Source of the DNA: Streptomyces endophytica
Lineage (GTDB): Bacteria; Actinomycetota; Actinomycetes; Streptomycetales; Streptomycetaceae
DNA: 64,000 bases
Assembly: GCF_026153355.1 (NCBI RefSeq)
Contig: NZ_CP110636.1
Coordinates: 5,394,001 to 5,458,000, forward strand
Direction: 5' to 3'
The notes under the pieces are model-generated. The model did not search any database. It was not told the DNA's origin and saw only the letters and a list, made by a program, of their open reading frames with translations. The position numbers and the translations under genes are program-made. Below, piece by piece: positions 45,522-54,788 of this stretch; position 1 is the first letter of the stretch, and the number at the start of each line of letters is the position of its first letter.

Positions 45522-45658
45522 TGCCCCGTTCTCGTGCCCCGCAGAAGCAGACGCCCTGTCCCCTCGGTCGTCGAGACGACGTGCCGGCCGCCGCCCGCAG
45601 GAAGCGGGCCGACGGCCGGCGGCAAGCGGCGCACGGAAACCTTCGAGCGGCGGCTCGA

Positions 45659-46159
45659 TCAGACCTTGCTGAAGCACAACGTGTAGCTGGCGGTGTGCCG
45701 GCCCACGTACTCGATACCGTAGTCCCACTTCGGCCCGCACTTCTGGGCGGGTCCGTCCAGCCGTTCGCCCAACTTGTACTCGGCATCGGCCGAGCCGCAG
45801 TCGACGATCAGCGTCACCGGCTCGCCCTCGGGGTCCTTGACCTTGACGCAGTCGCCGATCTTCGGGTTGTACTTCTTGTCCGCCGCCTCGCGCCGGGCAA
45901 CCTGCTCGGCTTCCTTCTTGGCCTTCCCGCCGTTGGGGTTGGTGTTGTAGTCCCACACGTACCAGGCACCGCCGCCGAAGACGGCCAGGATGACGAGGGC
46001 GGTGATGAGACCCCGCAACGGGCTGCGCTGCGGAGGCCGTTGGGGGCCGCCGGGGGGCTGCGGGTGTCCGTACGGCTGCTGGACGGGCGGCTGGACCGGC
46101 TGCGCATAGCCGTACTGCTGGTGCGGCGGCTGGTTCTGGTACGGCGGCGGTGCGGACAT
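45659..46159 (-). CDS. LppU-like membrane protein (paralogue)
   Basis: 166 residues. MSAPPPYQNQPP starts a Pro/Gln/Tyr-rich tail of PYQ, PYG and QQPYGHPQPP units, followed by one membrane helix (LRGLITALVILAVFGGGAWYVW) and an external domain with Cys in IGDCVKV, IVDCGSADAEYKLG, QKCGPKW and TLCFSK. It is the same layout as 30365-30913. Start ATG 46159 gives the expected MSAPPP beginning. Function unknown; members are membrane anchored and widespread in Streptomyces. Confidence 0.75.
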   Translation of the reverse strand: MSAPPPYQNQPPHQQYGYAQPVQPPVQQPYGHPQPPGGPQRPPQRSPLRGLITALVILAVFGGGAWYVWDYNTNPNGGKAKKEAEQVARREAADKKYNPKIGDCVKVKDPEGEPVTLIVDCGSADAEYKLGERLDGPAQKCGPKWDYGIEYVGRHTASYTLCFSKV

Positions 46160-46346
46160 TCTGGGGTCCCCATGGTGGACTGCTCGACTCCGGCTGAAGA
46201 TCAACAGGACGTTGACCGGGGCAGGCTACCCGCCGCCACCTGCCCGGCCGGCATCAGTCCCCCTCCGTATGAGCCTTCTGCCGCTCTGGGGCGTATGGGC
46301 GGTCGGCCCGGCACATACGGGTTGTCGGCCCACCGGTTCCCAGCAG

Positions 46347-47060
46347 CTATGCGGTGGTGCGGGCCGGCGCACCGTCATGGACGGTGGCGAACCGGCCGCG
46401 TGCTGTGGTGCCGTCGGCGAGGCGCCAGACAGTGCTGACGTGCCCAAGCTCCGCGGGGCCGGAGGAGGTTGGGCCGCCCTCGGGCTGCGGCTGGAGCACG
46501 CGGTGGAGGGTGAGGGTGAGCTGCCTGGTGGCGTCCACGGCCACCAGGGCGTCGGTGCCGCGCGGTCCGTTGACCACGTCCAGGAGAGTGATCGCCGCCG
46601 GGCCGCCGCTGACGTTCGCCGCTGTGCCGGAGGCGGAGAACGATGCGGTGACGGACGGATCGACGGCGTCGCTCGCGTTCTGGTCCTGGGCCTCGGCGTT
46701 GCCGGTGATGAGGGCGAGGAGTTGCGCCCTCATCACCGGGTCGTGGATGCCGTCGTAGATCCAGCGGCGTCCCAGCACCCCGTGTTCGGTGTTGCCGACG
46801 AGGGCGCGCTCGCCGCCCTCCAGTGGGGCGCCCCGGTAACTCAGCGGTACGTGGTACGTGACGGGCCGGTCGCCGGATGCGTCGGTGACGGCCATGAATT
46901 CGAGGCCCACTTCACCGTCCGGATCGTCGAGCCGGAAGCCACCGGCCTTGCTGAGCTCCGGCGCGCCCCCGGCGCCGACGTACCAGGGCTGCGTGGGCAG
47001 CCATGAGGTGAGCAGCTCCAGTTTGGTGGGCTTGAGGGTGGTGTCGTGGACGACGGCCAT
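46347..47060 (-). CDS. maltokinase N-terminal cap-like domain protein
   Basis: 237 residues. The N-terminal signature is MAVVHDTTLKPTKLELLTSW, followed by YVGAGGAPELSKAGGFRLDDPDGEVGLEF, RPVTYHVPLSYRGAPLEGGE and GTEHGVLGRRWIYDG-like GNTEHGVLGRRWIYDG; this is the Mak_N_cap domain found at the start of maltokinase and some trehalose synthase fusions. No kinase domain follows, so it is a stand-alone cap protein. The last 100 residues are a separate beta-rich part. The later ATG (47060) is preferred because homologues begin MAV. Confidence 0.8.
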   Translation of the reverse strand: MAVVHDTTLKPTKLELLTSWLPTQPWYVGAGGAPELSKAGGFRLDDPDGEVGLEFMAVTDASGDRPVTYHVPLSYRGAPLEGGERALVGNTEHGVLGRRWIYDGIHDPVMRAQLLALITGNAEAQDQNASDAVDPSVTASFSASGTAANVSGGPAAITLLDVVNGPRGTDALVAVDATRQLTLTLHRVLQPQPEGGPTSSGPAELGHVSTVWRLADGTTARGRFATVHDGAPARTTA

Positions 47061-47107
47061 GTTGGTCATCTTGCCATCCGGTCAGCCGGGCCGCCCCTCT
47101 GGATTGC

Positions 47108-48895
47108 CTACGCCCGGGAGAGGGCACGCGTCATGCCGGCGATCACCGCGGTGGCCAGTATCCAGCCGCCGGTTACCGAGGCCCAGACAAGCCACTGGCC
47201 TGGGCCGTGAGCCAGAAAGGCCTGCTGCTGGCCCAGGTCAAGGACGGGGAGGAGGACATCAACCGCATAGATGAACGGGGAGAAGTCCGGGTGCGGGCCT
47301 TTCGTGCCGTTCGCCGGAGTGGGGGGAAACAGCGCGAAGTAGCAAGCCGTGAGGGTGACTCCCAGGGTGAGCCAGCCGAATGCCCGTGCCGGCCGGTATC
47401 CGTAACCGACCAGAAGATCCTGGAGGTATCCCCAGAGGCGTGACGGCCAACGCAATGTCCTGCGGCGATGCCGTTGCTTGGCGAGCAGGACCGTGCGGGC
47501 ATCCTCGTCGTGCCCAAGACGCCGGTAGTAGGCGGCGAGTTGTTCGTAGCGCCAGGGTTGATAGTGGCCGTCGGCGCCATGAGTGAGCCAGGCGAGGCGC
47601 TCCTGCGCCGGCAGGTGCGGAAGAAGCATGTCGTACTGGGTGCGGTTCAGGTCGAGGTGGGCAGGCAGGAATTGCGCGTCGTCGTGAATCGTGCGGATGG
47701 TCGCACCGGTGAGGAGGACGGTCTCGGGGACGGAACAGAGTTGTTTCAGGGAGAGTTCCCCCAGGCTGGCTTCGGCGCAATCGAGGGTCACGGGATCGTC
47801 GCCCCTGCCACCACCGCCGAGTTCCGCTCCCCAGAAGGACAGCCGCCCTGCTATGCGAGCGCCCGCCAGGGTGATTCCGCCGCCGTTCACGCCAAAGCCG
47901 TCTCCGCAGCTGAGGTCGCCGGTGACGGTCGCGTGCGGGGCTCTCAAGGACGGACCGCGGTTGTTGCTGAGGGTCGCTCCGTCAAGCTCCACGCCTGCGC
48001 CGATCGACACTCCGTAGAGGTTCACTCCGCCGTCGGCGGTGAACCCACTGCGTGCGTAAAGACCGCCGCGCACCGACATATTGGGTGCGCTGAGGGCCCA
48101 CCCTTCATCGTTCAGCAGTGTGGCCCCGTTCAGCCAGAGTTGGCCGCCGATGTCGGCTCCGAAGAGGGAAATGCCGCCGATCAGTTGGACATCGATGAGG
48201 GAAAGGTCCCCGCCGAGGGAAATGTTGTGCGCTCGCAGGGCTGGCGCACGGGGATTGGTGAGGTATGCGCCGTCGAACTCGGCCCCCGCCCCCACTGAAG
48301 TCCCGTACAGATTCACACCTCCCTCGGCAACGAACCTCGCGCCGCCGTAGAGGCCGCCCGCGAGATCCATATCCGGTGCGCTGAGTGCGTATCCGTCGGC
48401 ACAGGACAGCCTTGCCCCTACCAGCCAGATGCGGCCTGAGATTTGCGCCCCGAAGAGATCGACGGCACCGGAGACCACGTCTCTGAGGTTCAGGTCTCCC
48501 TTGAGCGAGAGAGCGTAGCCATCAAGGCCCGGAAGCCTGGATCCCCTGAGGGAGAGAGCGGGTAGTTCGGTTCGCGTGAGATCGAGGGGATCGTCGAATG
48601 CGCATTCTTCCAAGAGGAGCGGGCAGACGGCTCGGCCGTGTCGTAACGTGAGCTTGCCGGTGATGCGTGCGCCCCGAATAAGCAACTGGGGGGCTCTTCC
48701 TGCCGGCACCTGTGCTTCTCCCAGTGCCAGCCGGGTCACCACGTCGGCTCGGATACGGCGTTCCGGGCCCCACTCCCCCGCGCTCTCGACTGCATCGAAC
48801 TCCTCGTTCCCGACACGGAGATCGCATGCGCGCCCTTCGATGAACGCAGTCCACAAGACCCGTTCGCTGTCGTTCATGTCGTCCGGTGGACGCAT
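47108..48895 (-). CDS. beta-solenoid protein with C-terminal membrane domain
   Basis: 595 residues. A long series of strand-rich repeats of about 20 residues forms a beta-solenoid: LLIRGARITGKLTLRHG, GAVDLFGAQISGRIWLVGARL, GGVNLYGTSVGAGAEFDGAYL, GGISLFGADIGGQLWLNGATL, each with GxxIxGxLxLxGA-like pattern. After residue about 420 come an all-helical segment (RYEQLAAYYRRLGHDEDAR) and two or three membrane helices (AFGWLTLGVTLTACYFALF, WVLASVTGGWILATAVIAG-type). The architecture resembles polymer-forming or bactofilin-like scaffolds; some relatives are labelled membrane-associated oxidoreductase without catalytic evidence. ATG 48895 has GAGGGAG at good distance. Confidence 0.7.
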   Translation of the reverse strand: MRPPDDMNDSERVLWTAFIEGRACDLRVGNEEFDAVESAGEWGPERRIRADVVTRLALGEAQVPAGRAPQLLIRGARITGKLTLRHGRAVCPLLLEECAFDDPLDLTRTELPALSLRGSRLPGLDGYALSLKGDLNLRDVVSGAVDLFGAQISGRIWLVGARLSCADGYALSAPDMDLAGGLYGGARFVAEGGVNLYGTSVGAGAEFDGAYLTNPRAPALRAHNISLGGDLSLIDVQLIGGISLFGADIGGQLWLNGATLLNDEGWALSAPNMSVRGGLYARSGFTADGGVNLYGVSIGAGVELDGATLSNNRGPSLRAPHATVTGDLSCGDGFGVNGGGITLAGARIAGRLSFWGAELGGGGRGDDPVTLDCAEASLGELSLKQLCSVPETVLLTGATIRTIHDDAQFLPAHLDLNRTQYDMLLPHLPAQERLAWLTHGADGHYQPWRYEQLAAYYRRLGHDEDARTVLLAKQRHRRRTLRWPSRLWGYLQDLLVGYGYRPARAFGWLTLGVTLTACYFALFPPTPANGTKGPHPDFSPFIYAVDVLLPVLDLGQQQAFLAHGPGQWLVWASVTGGWILATAVIAGMTRALSRA

Positions 48896-49075
48896 CCTCT
48901 TTTGCTCCCTCGCTCGGGACGGAAGCGCGCTGTCTGAGGCTCGCTTTCTGGAGCCCATTGTTCAAAGGCCAATGCTGCAAGCAAGCCGCTGTCGCGGGGT
49001 GGCGTCACTAGGCTATGGGGGCGGTAGGTCGTTCGGTCGGGGTGAGGTCGAGGGCGACGAGGGGGCTGGTGGCGA

Positions 49076-49693
49076 ATGGGCGCGGTGCGGGGGACGGGCG
49101 GTCCTGGTGCGGTCCGGCGGGGCGTGGGGGCCGGGGCCGGCGGGGGTGACCGGGGCGGGGTTCCGGTGCGGGAGGTGGTCCGGGAGGTCGTCGTTGAGGT
49201 CGCGCCGGACGAAAAGGTCCTGGTCGAAGGGCTGTTGCGGATCGACGACGAGCGGGCCGTGGCGCGGCTGAGGGGGCGCGGACGGACCCGCGAACCACTC
49301 GGGTTCGGGGTGCAGGAGGTCACGGCACTGGTGACGCCGGTGGTGTGGCTGGCGCTGGACGAGGCCGCGCGGAAAGTGGCGGGCGCGGCCGTCGAGAACG
49401 TGGGCCGCCGGTCGAAGGCGTGGCTGCGCAGGGTGGCGCGCCGGCCCGCGGCGGTCAGGGTCGTGCCACCACTGACGGCGGAGCAGCTGGAGTCGGTGCG
49501 GCAGCGGGTCCTGGAGCTGGGGGCGGAGAGCGGGCTGGCGGCGGAGACGGCGACCGCACTGGCCGAGCGGGTGGTGGCGCGGTTGGTGCTGCCGCCGTCG
49601 CAAGGGCAGTTGGCGCCGGAAGGGCAGTTGGCGCCGGATGACGCGCACGGTGGTTCCGGGGAGCCGGGGCCGGAGGCGCAGGGGCGGCCTTGA
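49076..49693 (+). CDS. hypothetical protein, precedes M48-type gene
   Basis: Up to 205 residues. The start is uncertain: the first 30 codons are Gly/Arg-rich; a likely core begins at PVREVVREVVVEVAPDEKVLVEG, followed by a helical segment (VTALVTPVVWLALDEAARKVAGAAV, AWLRRVARRP) and a Gln-Leu-Ala repeat (QGQLAPEGQLAPDD). No family recognised. The stop at 49691-49693 overlaps the next gene's ATG (TGATG), so the two are coupled. It may be a partner or regulator of the membrane protease. Confidence 0.55.
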   Translation: MGAVRGTGGPGAVRRGVGAGAGGGDRGGVPVREVVREVVVEVAPDEKVLVEGLLRIDDERAVARLRGRGRTREPLGFGVQEVTALVTPVVWLALDEAARKVAGAAVENVGRRSKAWLRRVARRPAAVRVVPPLTAEQLESVRQRVLELGAESGLAAETATALAERVVARLVLPPSQGQLAPEGQLAPDDAHGGSGEPGPEAQGRP

Positions 49694-52600
49694 TGGCCGA
49701 GGGTGGGAAAGGGAGCGGGTTAGCGGGGCGTCCGGCGAGCGCGGGCCCGGGTGCCGGCGTGGGCGTCGATGAGCGCGTCCTCGGGGCGGGCACGGGGCTG
49801 CGCTTCGTTCTGCTGATGGTGCTGTTCCTGACCAGCAGTGCCACCGTGACGAACAAGATCGTGGAGTCGGTCGCCGATCCCCGCAACATCCGGGTCGGGT
49901 GTGCGCTCGCGGCCGGGGCCAATCCGGACAGCGACTACCTGGGCATCGCGCTGACCACGGTGCGCGCCGGTGACGCCTACCAGAGGTGTCTGGACCGCTT
50001 CGTCCCGTCGGCCGCGGGGTGGGTCCCGGTCGTCGTGCTCGGTGCGCTCCTCGTCGCGGCGGCCGGGCTGTACTGGATGCTGCCGCGCTGGAAGGGCCGC
50101 CGCGGGCGGGTCGTGCCGGTGGACGGGAGCCTCGTCGGCGGACCGGCGGCCGGGCCGGGCGCCGAACGGCCCGCTCCCCAGGGCGAGTTGCGGGCCGTGC
50201 TGGACGAGCTGGTCGAGGTGGCCGGGCTGTCCGGGCGTCCGCCGCGGTTCGTCATCGCGCCGGCGGAGGTCACGGCCGGTGCGGTGGTGTTCGGACGGCT
50301 GCGGCGCTACGCGGTCTGTCTGCACGGCGGCCTGGTGGCGCGTCGGGGGCAGGATCCCGAGGGCTTCCGTGCGGTGGTCCTGCACGAGCTCGCGCACATC
50401 CGTAACCGGGATGTCGATGTCACCTACGCCACGGTCGCCCTCTGGCGGGTGTTCCTCGTCGCGGTGATGCCGGCGTATCTGGTCTGGATCGCGCTGGACC
50501 TCAGGTCCTCCGCGATGTCGGCCGTCCTCGGGCCCGCGGAGCGGATCGGCATGGCGCACGAATTGGTGCTGTCGGCCGCGATGATCGCGTTCGTCCACCT
50601 CGCCCGTGCGGATGTCCTGCGGACCCGTGAGACCTATGCGGATCTGGACGCCCTTGCCTGGGGCGCGGATGCCGGGGCGTGGCGCGACCCGGGGTCGCCC
50701 CGGGCGTCCCGTTCCCGCCGCCTCTGGGGGTCGTTCGCCGCGTTGTGGCGGACGCATCCCCCGTGGGACCGGCGGGTGGCATCGCTCAGCGATCCGCGGG
50801 AACTGTTCGCGCCCCATGCCGGCACCCTCTTCGTGGCCGGTGCCACGTCGACGATCGTCGGCGACCAGATGGCCGACCTCTTGCCGGGCGTACGGCAGGG
50901 ATGGGTGCTCGGGCCGTTGACGGCCCTGCTCGCGGGCCTGATCGCGGCGATTCCGGGCTTGGCGTTGTGGCGGGGTGTGGCGCGTGCGGTACTGACCGGC
51001 GGGCGGGTGCCGTCGGGTCTGCGCGCGGGGTGGTGGCTCGGGGTGGGGCTCGTCGTCGGCGAGTTGCTGATGAGCACGACGTCCGGGAGCACGCGGTGGC
51101 TGCCCCGGCATCCGGAAGCGTTCGCCCTGCTCCTCGTGATGAGCGTCGGCATCCTGTGCTGGACGGCGCAGTACGCGGAACTGTCGGTGCGTTCGTGGCG
51201 GGGGCGCACCCTGCGCCCGGCGATGCTGCTCGGACTGGCCGCGACCTGGGCGGTGTTCGCCCTGTGGTACGCCTGGTGGCAGGCCGACGGCCATGTGCTG
51301 ACGATGGGGTGGGCCTACTCCGGCAGCGGGATCCGGGAAGCGCTGGAGCACGATCTGCCGGGCACGGTGCCGGGGCACGAGGGCGCGCTCTCGGCGATCG
51401 CGATGGCTTTGCCGCTGCTGCTGCCGATCGGTACGGACCCGATGATGCTGTGGGCCGCCGCGCTGCTGTGGCTGCTGCCGCTGCTCGCGTGGGTACGGCG
51501 GAGGAGTGCGGCGGGGGCGGCGCCGCGCTGGGTGCGGAGTGCGCTGCGCGGGGCGTCCGGCCCGGCCCGAGGGCCCGCGGCGGTGCTGCCGTCGCTGCGG
51601 CGGCCCCTGTACGCCGCCGGTGTCGGCGGGCTGGTGTGCTGGGCCGGCATCGTCGCGGTCATGGCCTCGATGCACACCTGGCAGCCGCCGGTCGACCGGC
51701 GGTACGGCACCTATCTGCTGGTCTTCCTGGCGTCGGCGCTGATCGTGCTGGTCGGCGGTACCGCCGCCACGGCCGCGGTGACCGCCGCGCTGACCGGCCG
51801 CTTCTCGCTGCTCCTCGCTCTCGTGGCGGCCGGGACCACGGCGCTGCTCGGGCTGGCCGGCCTGTTCCTGCTCGGGTCCTTCGACGGCTGCCTCGGCCCG
51901 CTCAACACGCTGAGGTCCACGTGTCATTGGCAGCCCGACGCGATCTGGTCGACCACCGAGATCCTGCTGCCCCTGGTGCTGGGGCTCGGCCTCTTCGTCT
52001 CCGCCGCGGCCGCGCTGCTGGGGATGGCGGCGCGGAGGGTGGGGCGGCGGGCGCTACGGCGAGATCGCCCAACTGCCGGCAACGTCAATTCGGTTGGGAA
52101 GAAACCGAAGCGGAGGTGGGGACGGCCCGGGCCCCGGCGGGAGAAGGTGGTCGCGCGGCGGGTGTGGGTCGGCGTGACGTGCGGAGCCGTCCTCGCGCTC
52201 AACGCGACGGTGAGCCTGCCCAGCGGTGACGGCGGACGGCCCGGCCGGGCCTCGCTCACGAAGGAGCAGTTGGTGCCCCGTGACGCGATCCCGGCCGCCT
52301 CGCCCCAGGTCCTCGGTGCGCAGACGGACGCCTGGCTCCGGCTCGGCGGACGGAACCTCACGGGACGCTTCGGGGCCGCGGTGCTGGGGATCGTCACGGC
52401 GCTGCAGGACAAGTCGGCGCTCACCGACCGCGGTTTCGCCGCCCGCCGGATCCGTCCGCACTGCGTCGCCGTCGAGCAGGTCGTGTCGGAGGCCGGTCGC
52501 TACCTTCCGCTGCCGGACCCGTGGGCCCAGCAGCGGTGGGCGCGGCTCCAGCGGCGGGGCGAACAGGCGGGCGCCGACTGCCGGCGGGCGATCGTGGAGG

Positions 52601-52806
52601 GCAGGTTCCCGGTGTTCACGAAGGCCATGCGGGACTTCCTGGACATCGGCCGGGCCACCACGGAACTGCTCGACGTCATCGCGGCCCAGGCCGCCCCGGG
52701 GCGGGGGACGCACGCCGCACCCGGGAGGCCACCGGCAGCCGGCGGGCCGGCTCAGCCTTCCAGCGGAACCCCGAACCGCACGGCCGGAGCCGCAGGAGCC
52801 CCGTAG
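49693..52806 (+). CDS. large M48-family-like membrane metalloprotease
   Basis: 1037 residues. Two hydrophobic segments (LRFVLLMVLFLTSSATVT and VPVVVLGALLVAAAGLYWML) precede a zinc-protease domain with HExxH at His231/His235 (VVLHELAHIRNRDVDVTYA), as in M48 (HtpX/Ste24) enzymes. A third-ligand candidate lies in LRTRETYADLDAL. The remaining 700 residues hold many more hydrophobic segments and a cytosolic C-terminal helical part (KEQLVPRDAIPAASPQVLG). M48 members usually have about 300 residues, so the C-terminal two-thirds is an unusual extension. It likely degrades misfolded membrane proteins. ATG 49693 is coupled to the upstream gene. Confidence 0.82.
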   Translation: MAEGGKGSGLAGRPASAGPGAGVGVDERVLGAGTGLRFVLLMVLFLTSSATVTNKIVESVADPRNIRVGCALAAGANPDSDYLGIALTTVRAGDAYQRCLDRFVPSAAGWVPVVVLGALLVAAAGLYWMLPRWKGRRGRVVPVDGSLVGGPAAGPGAERPAPQGELRAVLDELVEVAGLSGRPPRFVIAPAEVTAGAVVFGRLRRYAVCLHGGLVARRGQDPEGFRAVVLHELAHIRNRDVDVTYATVALWRVFLVAVMPAYLVWIALDLRSSAMSAVLGPAERIGMAHELVLSAAMIAFVHLARADVLRTRETYADLDALAWGADAGAWRDPGSPRASRSRRLWGSFAALWRTHPPWDRRVASLSDPRELFAPHAGTLFVAGATSTIVGDQMADLLPGVRQGWVLGPLTALLAGLIAAIPGLALWRGVARAVLTGGRVPSGLRAGWWLGVGLVVGELLMSTTSGSTRWLPRHPEAFALLLVMSVGILCWTAQYAELSVRSWRGRTLRPAMLLGLAATWAVFALWYAWWQADGHVLTMGWAYSGSGIREALEHDLPGTVPGHEGALSAIAMALPLLLPIGTDPMMLWAAALLWLLPLLAWVRRRSAAGAAPRWVRSALRGASGPARGPAAVLPSLRRPLYAAGVGGLVCWAGIVAVMASMHTWQPPVDRRYGTYLLVFLASALIVLVGGTAATAAVTAALTGRFSLLLALVAAGTTALLGLAGLFLLGSFDGCLGPLNTLRSTCHWQPDAIWSTTEILLPLVLGLGLFVSAAAALLGMAARRVGRRALRRDRPTAGNVNSVGKKPKRRWGRPGPRREKVVARRVWVGVTCGAVLALNATVSLPSGDGGRPGRASLTKEQLVPRDAIPAASPQVLGAQTDAWLRLGGRNLTGRFGAAVLGIVTALQDKSALTDRGFAARRIRPHCVAVEQVVSEAGRYLPLPDPWAQQRWARLQRRGEQAGADCRRAIVEGRFPVFTKAMRDFLDIGRATTELLDVIAAQAAPGRGTHAAPGRPPAAGGPAQPSSGTPNRTAGAAGAP

Positions 52807-54299
52807 TACGCCGAGCCGGTGCCCGTCGGGCCGGCCGGGCTGCCGGGCAGGCGCCAGACCATGCCGGTGCCGTTCTCGCCGGCGGCGGTCACGGCGAGGT
52901 CCGCCCGGCTGTCGTGGTCGGTGTCGGTGAGCAGCAGGGCCGCGCCGAAGCGGTCCCCGGGCTCGGCGGCGCCGGGCACTCCCGGGCTGTCCTGGGTGTA
53001 CATCTGCGCCCCGGCCGTCGTGAGTCCGTCGGGTGAGCCGCGCAGTACGGTCACCGCGCCGGCCGACCTCACGGCCGCCGCGCCCGAACCGAGCGTCTCC
53101 CCGGGGGCGCCGACCACGAGGTCGCCGACGTGGTCGCCGTCCACGTCACCGATGGCGAGCGCCCCGCCGAAGGTGTCCTCGGGCTCGGACGTGCCGGGTA
53201 CGCCCTCGGTGTCCTGGTCGACGGAGCGCGCCGGGCGCCCGGTGCCGGGGCCGGCGGCCGCCCCGTACACGACCATCACCCGGCCGCCGATACCGCCGCC
53301 GCTCTCACCACGGCTGGCGACCGCGAGATCCGCCCGTCCGTCGCCGTCGAGGTCGCCCGCGGTGTAGGCCTTGCGCCCGGCGACGCGTACGCCGTCCGGC
53401 AGGCCGGGCACCAGCTTGCCGGCGGCCAGCCCGTCCGGTGCGCCGGCGAACCACCAGATGCCGGAGGAGGTGTCCGCGTCGTTCTCGGGCTGTGGGTTCG
53501 CCTCGGCGAGCAGATCGGCGCGGCCGTCGCCGTCCATGTCGGCGGCCCGGACGGCGTCGATCCACTCGCTTCCCGCGGGCAGCCGGTGCACGGTGACGCC
53601 GCTGTTCGCACCGGCGCGGGTGAACGGGCCCGCGAGCAGCCGCACTCCGCCCTCGTGACCGACGGCCAGGTCCGGGTGGCCGTCACCGGTGAAGTCCGCG
53701 GCCGCGAGGGTCGCGCCGACCGCGCTGTACGGGCCCTCGGGGTCCGGCGCGCCGGTCGGCAGGGGCGTACCGCCGGACAGGCCGGACGGTCCGCCCCACA
53801 GGATCGTCACCGCACCGGCCGCCCAGCGGCTGGTGCCGACCACTTCGTACGGGATGCCGACCGCGAGGTCGCTGAAGCCGTCGCCGTCGAAGTCCGCCGC
53901 GGCCAGCGCCCGGCCGAAGCCGTCCCCGTCCTCGTCGTGTCCCGGTACCCCCGGCGACTCCTGGTCGAGGACGGCCCGTTGCGAGCCGAGGCCGCCGGCC
54001 GCGCCGTAGAGCACGGTGATCCGGCCCGCGCCGCCGTCCGAGGCGGCCACCACGTCGCCGTGGCCGTCACCGTTGAAGTCTCCGCGGAGGCCGGGCGTGG
54101 CGGCGGTGGCCGGGCCGGTGTCCAGGGAGACCAGACCGGCCGCGAGCAGCACCGAGCAGGCCACCGAGGAGAGCGTGGACCGCCGGCGTCCGGCGGGGCG
54201 GACGGAGCGGGCCGGGCTCGCGCCGGTCCCGGTGGTCACCGTCGGCCGCCGCTCCCCCGACGTCCGCATCGGTCTGCTGAGTCGCTGCACGGTGGGCAT
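52752..54299 (-). CDS. secreted FG-GAP repeat protein
   Basis: 515 residues. A basic N-terminus and a signal-like helix (STLSSVACSVLLAAGLVSLD) precede seven FG-GAP/beta-propeller blades, each with a calcium-binding loop: DFNGDGHGDV, DFDGDGFSDLAVG, DFTGDGHPDLAVG, DMDGDGRADLL, DLDGDGRADLAV, DVDGDHVGDLVVG and DTDHDSRADLAV. The fold is an integrin-alpha-like propeller found in many actinomycete secreted proteins; adhesion or ligand binding is likely, but not proven. The 3' end overlaps the M48 gene by 55 bases on the opposite strand, with both frames used at the ends. Confidence 0.88.
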   Translation of the reverse strand: MPTVQRLSRPMRTSGERRPTVTTGTGASPARSVRPAGRRRSTLSSVACSVLLAAGLVSLDTGPATAATPGLRGDFNGDGHGDVVAASDGGAGRITVLYGAAGGLGSQRAVLDQESPGVPGHDEDGDGFGRALAAADFDGDGFSDLAVGIPYEVVGTSRWAAGAVTILWGGPSGLSGGTPLPTGAPDPEGPYSAVGATLAAADFTGDGHPDLAVGHEGGVRLLAGPFTRAGANSGVTVHRLPAGSEWIDAVRAADMDGDGRADLLAEANPQPENDADTSSGIWWFAGAPDGLAAGKLVPGLPDGVRVAGRKAYTAGDLDGDGRADLAVASRGESGGGIGGRVMVVYGAAAGPGTGRPARSVDQDTEGVPGTSEPEDTFGGALAIGDVDGDHVGDLVVGAPGETLGSGAAAVRSAGAVTVLRGSPDGLTTAGAQMYTQDSPGVPGAAEPGDRFGAALLLTDTDHDSRADLAVTAAGENGTGMVWRLPGSPAGPTGTGSAYYGAPAAPAVRFGVPLEG

Positions 54300-54524
54300 G
54301 GCAGGTCCGTTCTCTGCGCCGGGAGCCCGGGGTCGGGCGGCGTCCCGAGGTGTCTTTGCCCAGGGAGACGGTTCAGCCGCCGTAGGGGTTGTGGTGGACG
54401 ACGGGAGGCGGTGCGGCCGTCACTCCGGGGCACCGTCCGGGCCGTTTCCCAGGGGGCCGGGCGTCATAAAGTGTGAGTTTCGCGGCCGCGGTTGCCATCG
54501 GGCCGCGCTGTCGTTGAGAACGGC

Positions 54525-54767
54525 ATGACCAAAATGAACCGTACGTTCGCCGCACTGCTGCTGGCTGCGGGGGCCTCGGCCGCCGTCCATCCCGCCGCGA
54601 ACGCCTCGCAGACGGACCAGCCGCTGCTGTTCAGCGTGGACGACGAATTGGCCAAGCTCCACGATCTGGGACCCCACGGAAAGGTGGCCCGGGCGGCGAC
54701 CTCCCTCACGTCGGTGTTCCATCTGCTCACCCCGGTCAGCCGGGTGCTGGACAAGGGACAGCGGTGA
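54525..54767 (+). CDS. small secreted protein
   Basis: 80 residues. The N-terminus (TKMNRTFAALLLAAGASAAVHPAANA) is a signal peptide with likely cleavage near ANA. The short mature part is helical, SQTDQPLLFSVDDELAKLHD then HGKVARAATSLTSVFHLLTP. No cysteine. No family recognised; it could be a small peptide or a cell-wall-associated helix. It converges with the small membrane protein gene, ending 22 bases from its stop. Confidence 0.65.
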   Translation: MTKMNRTFAALLLAAGASAAVHPAANASQTDQPLLFSVDDELAKLHDLGPHGKVARAATSLTSVFHLLTPVSRVLDKGQR

Positions 54768-54788
54768 GAGTGGCCCCCTCATCCGCCA

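Noticed and set aside
49720..51927. 735-codon minus-strand frame over the M48-type gene
   Set aside because: Shadow of a coding strand with HExxH; Arg/Gln/Pro-rich composition.
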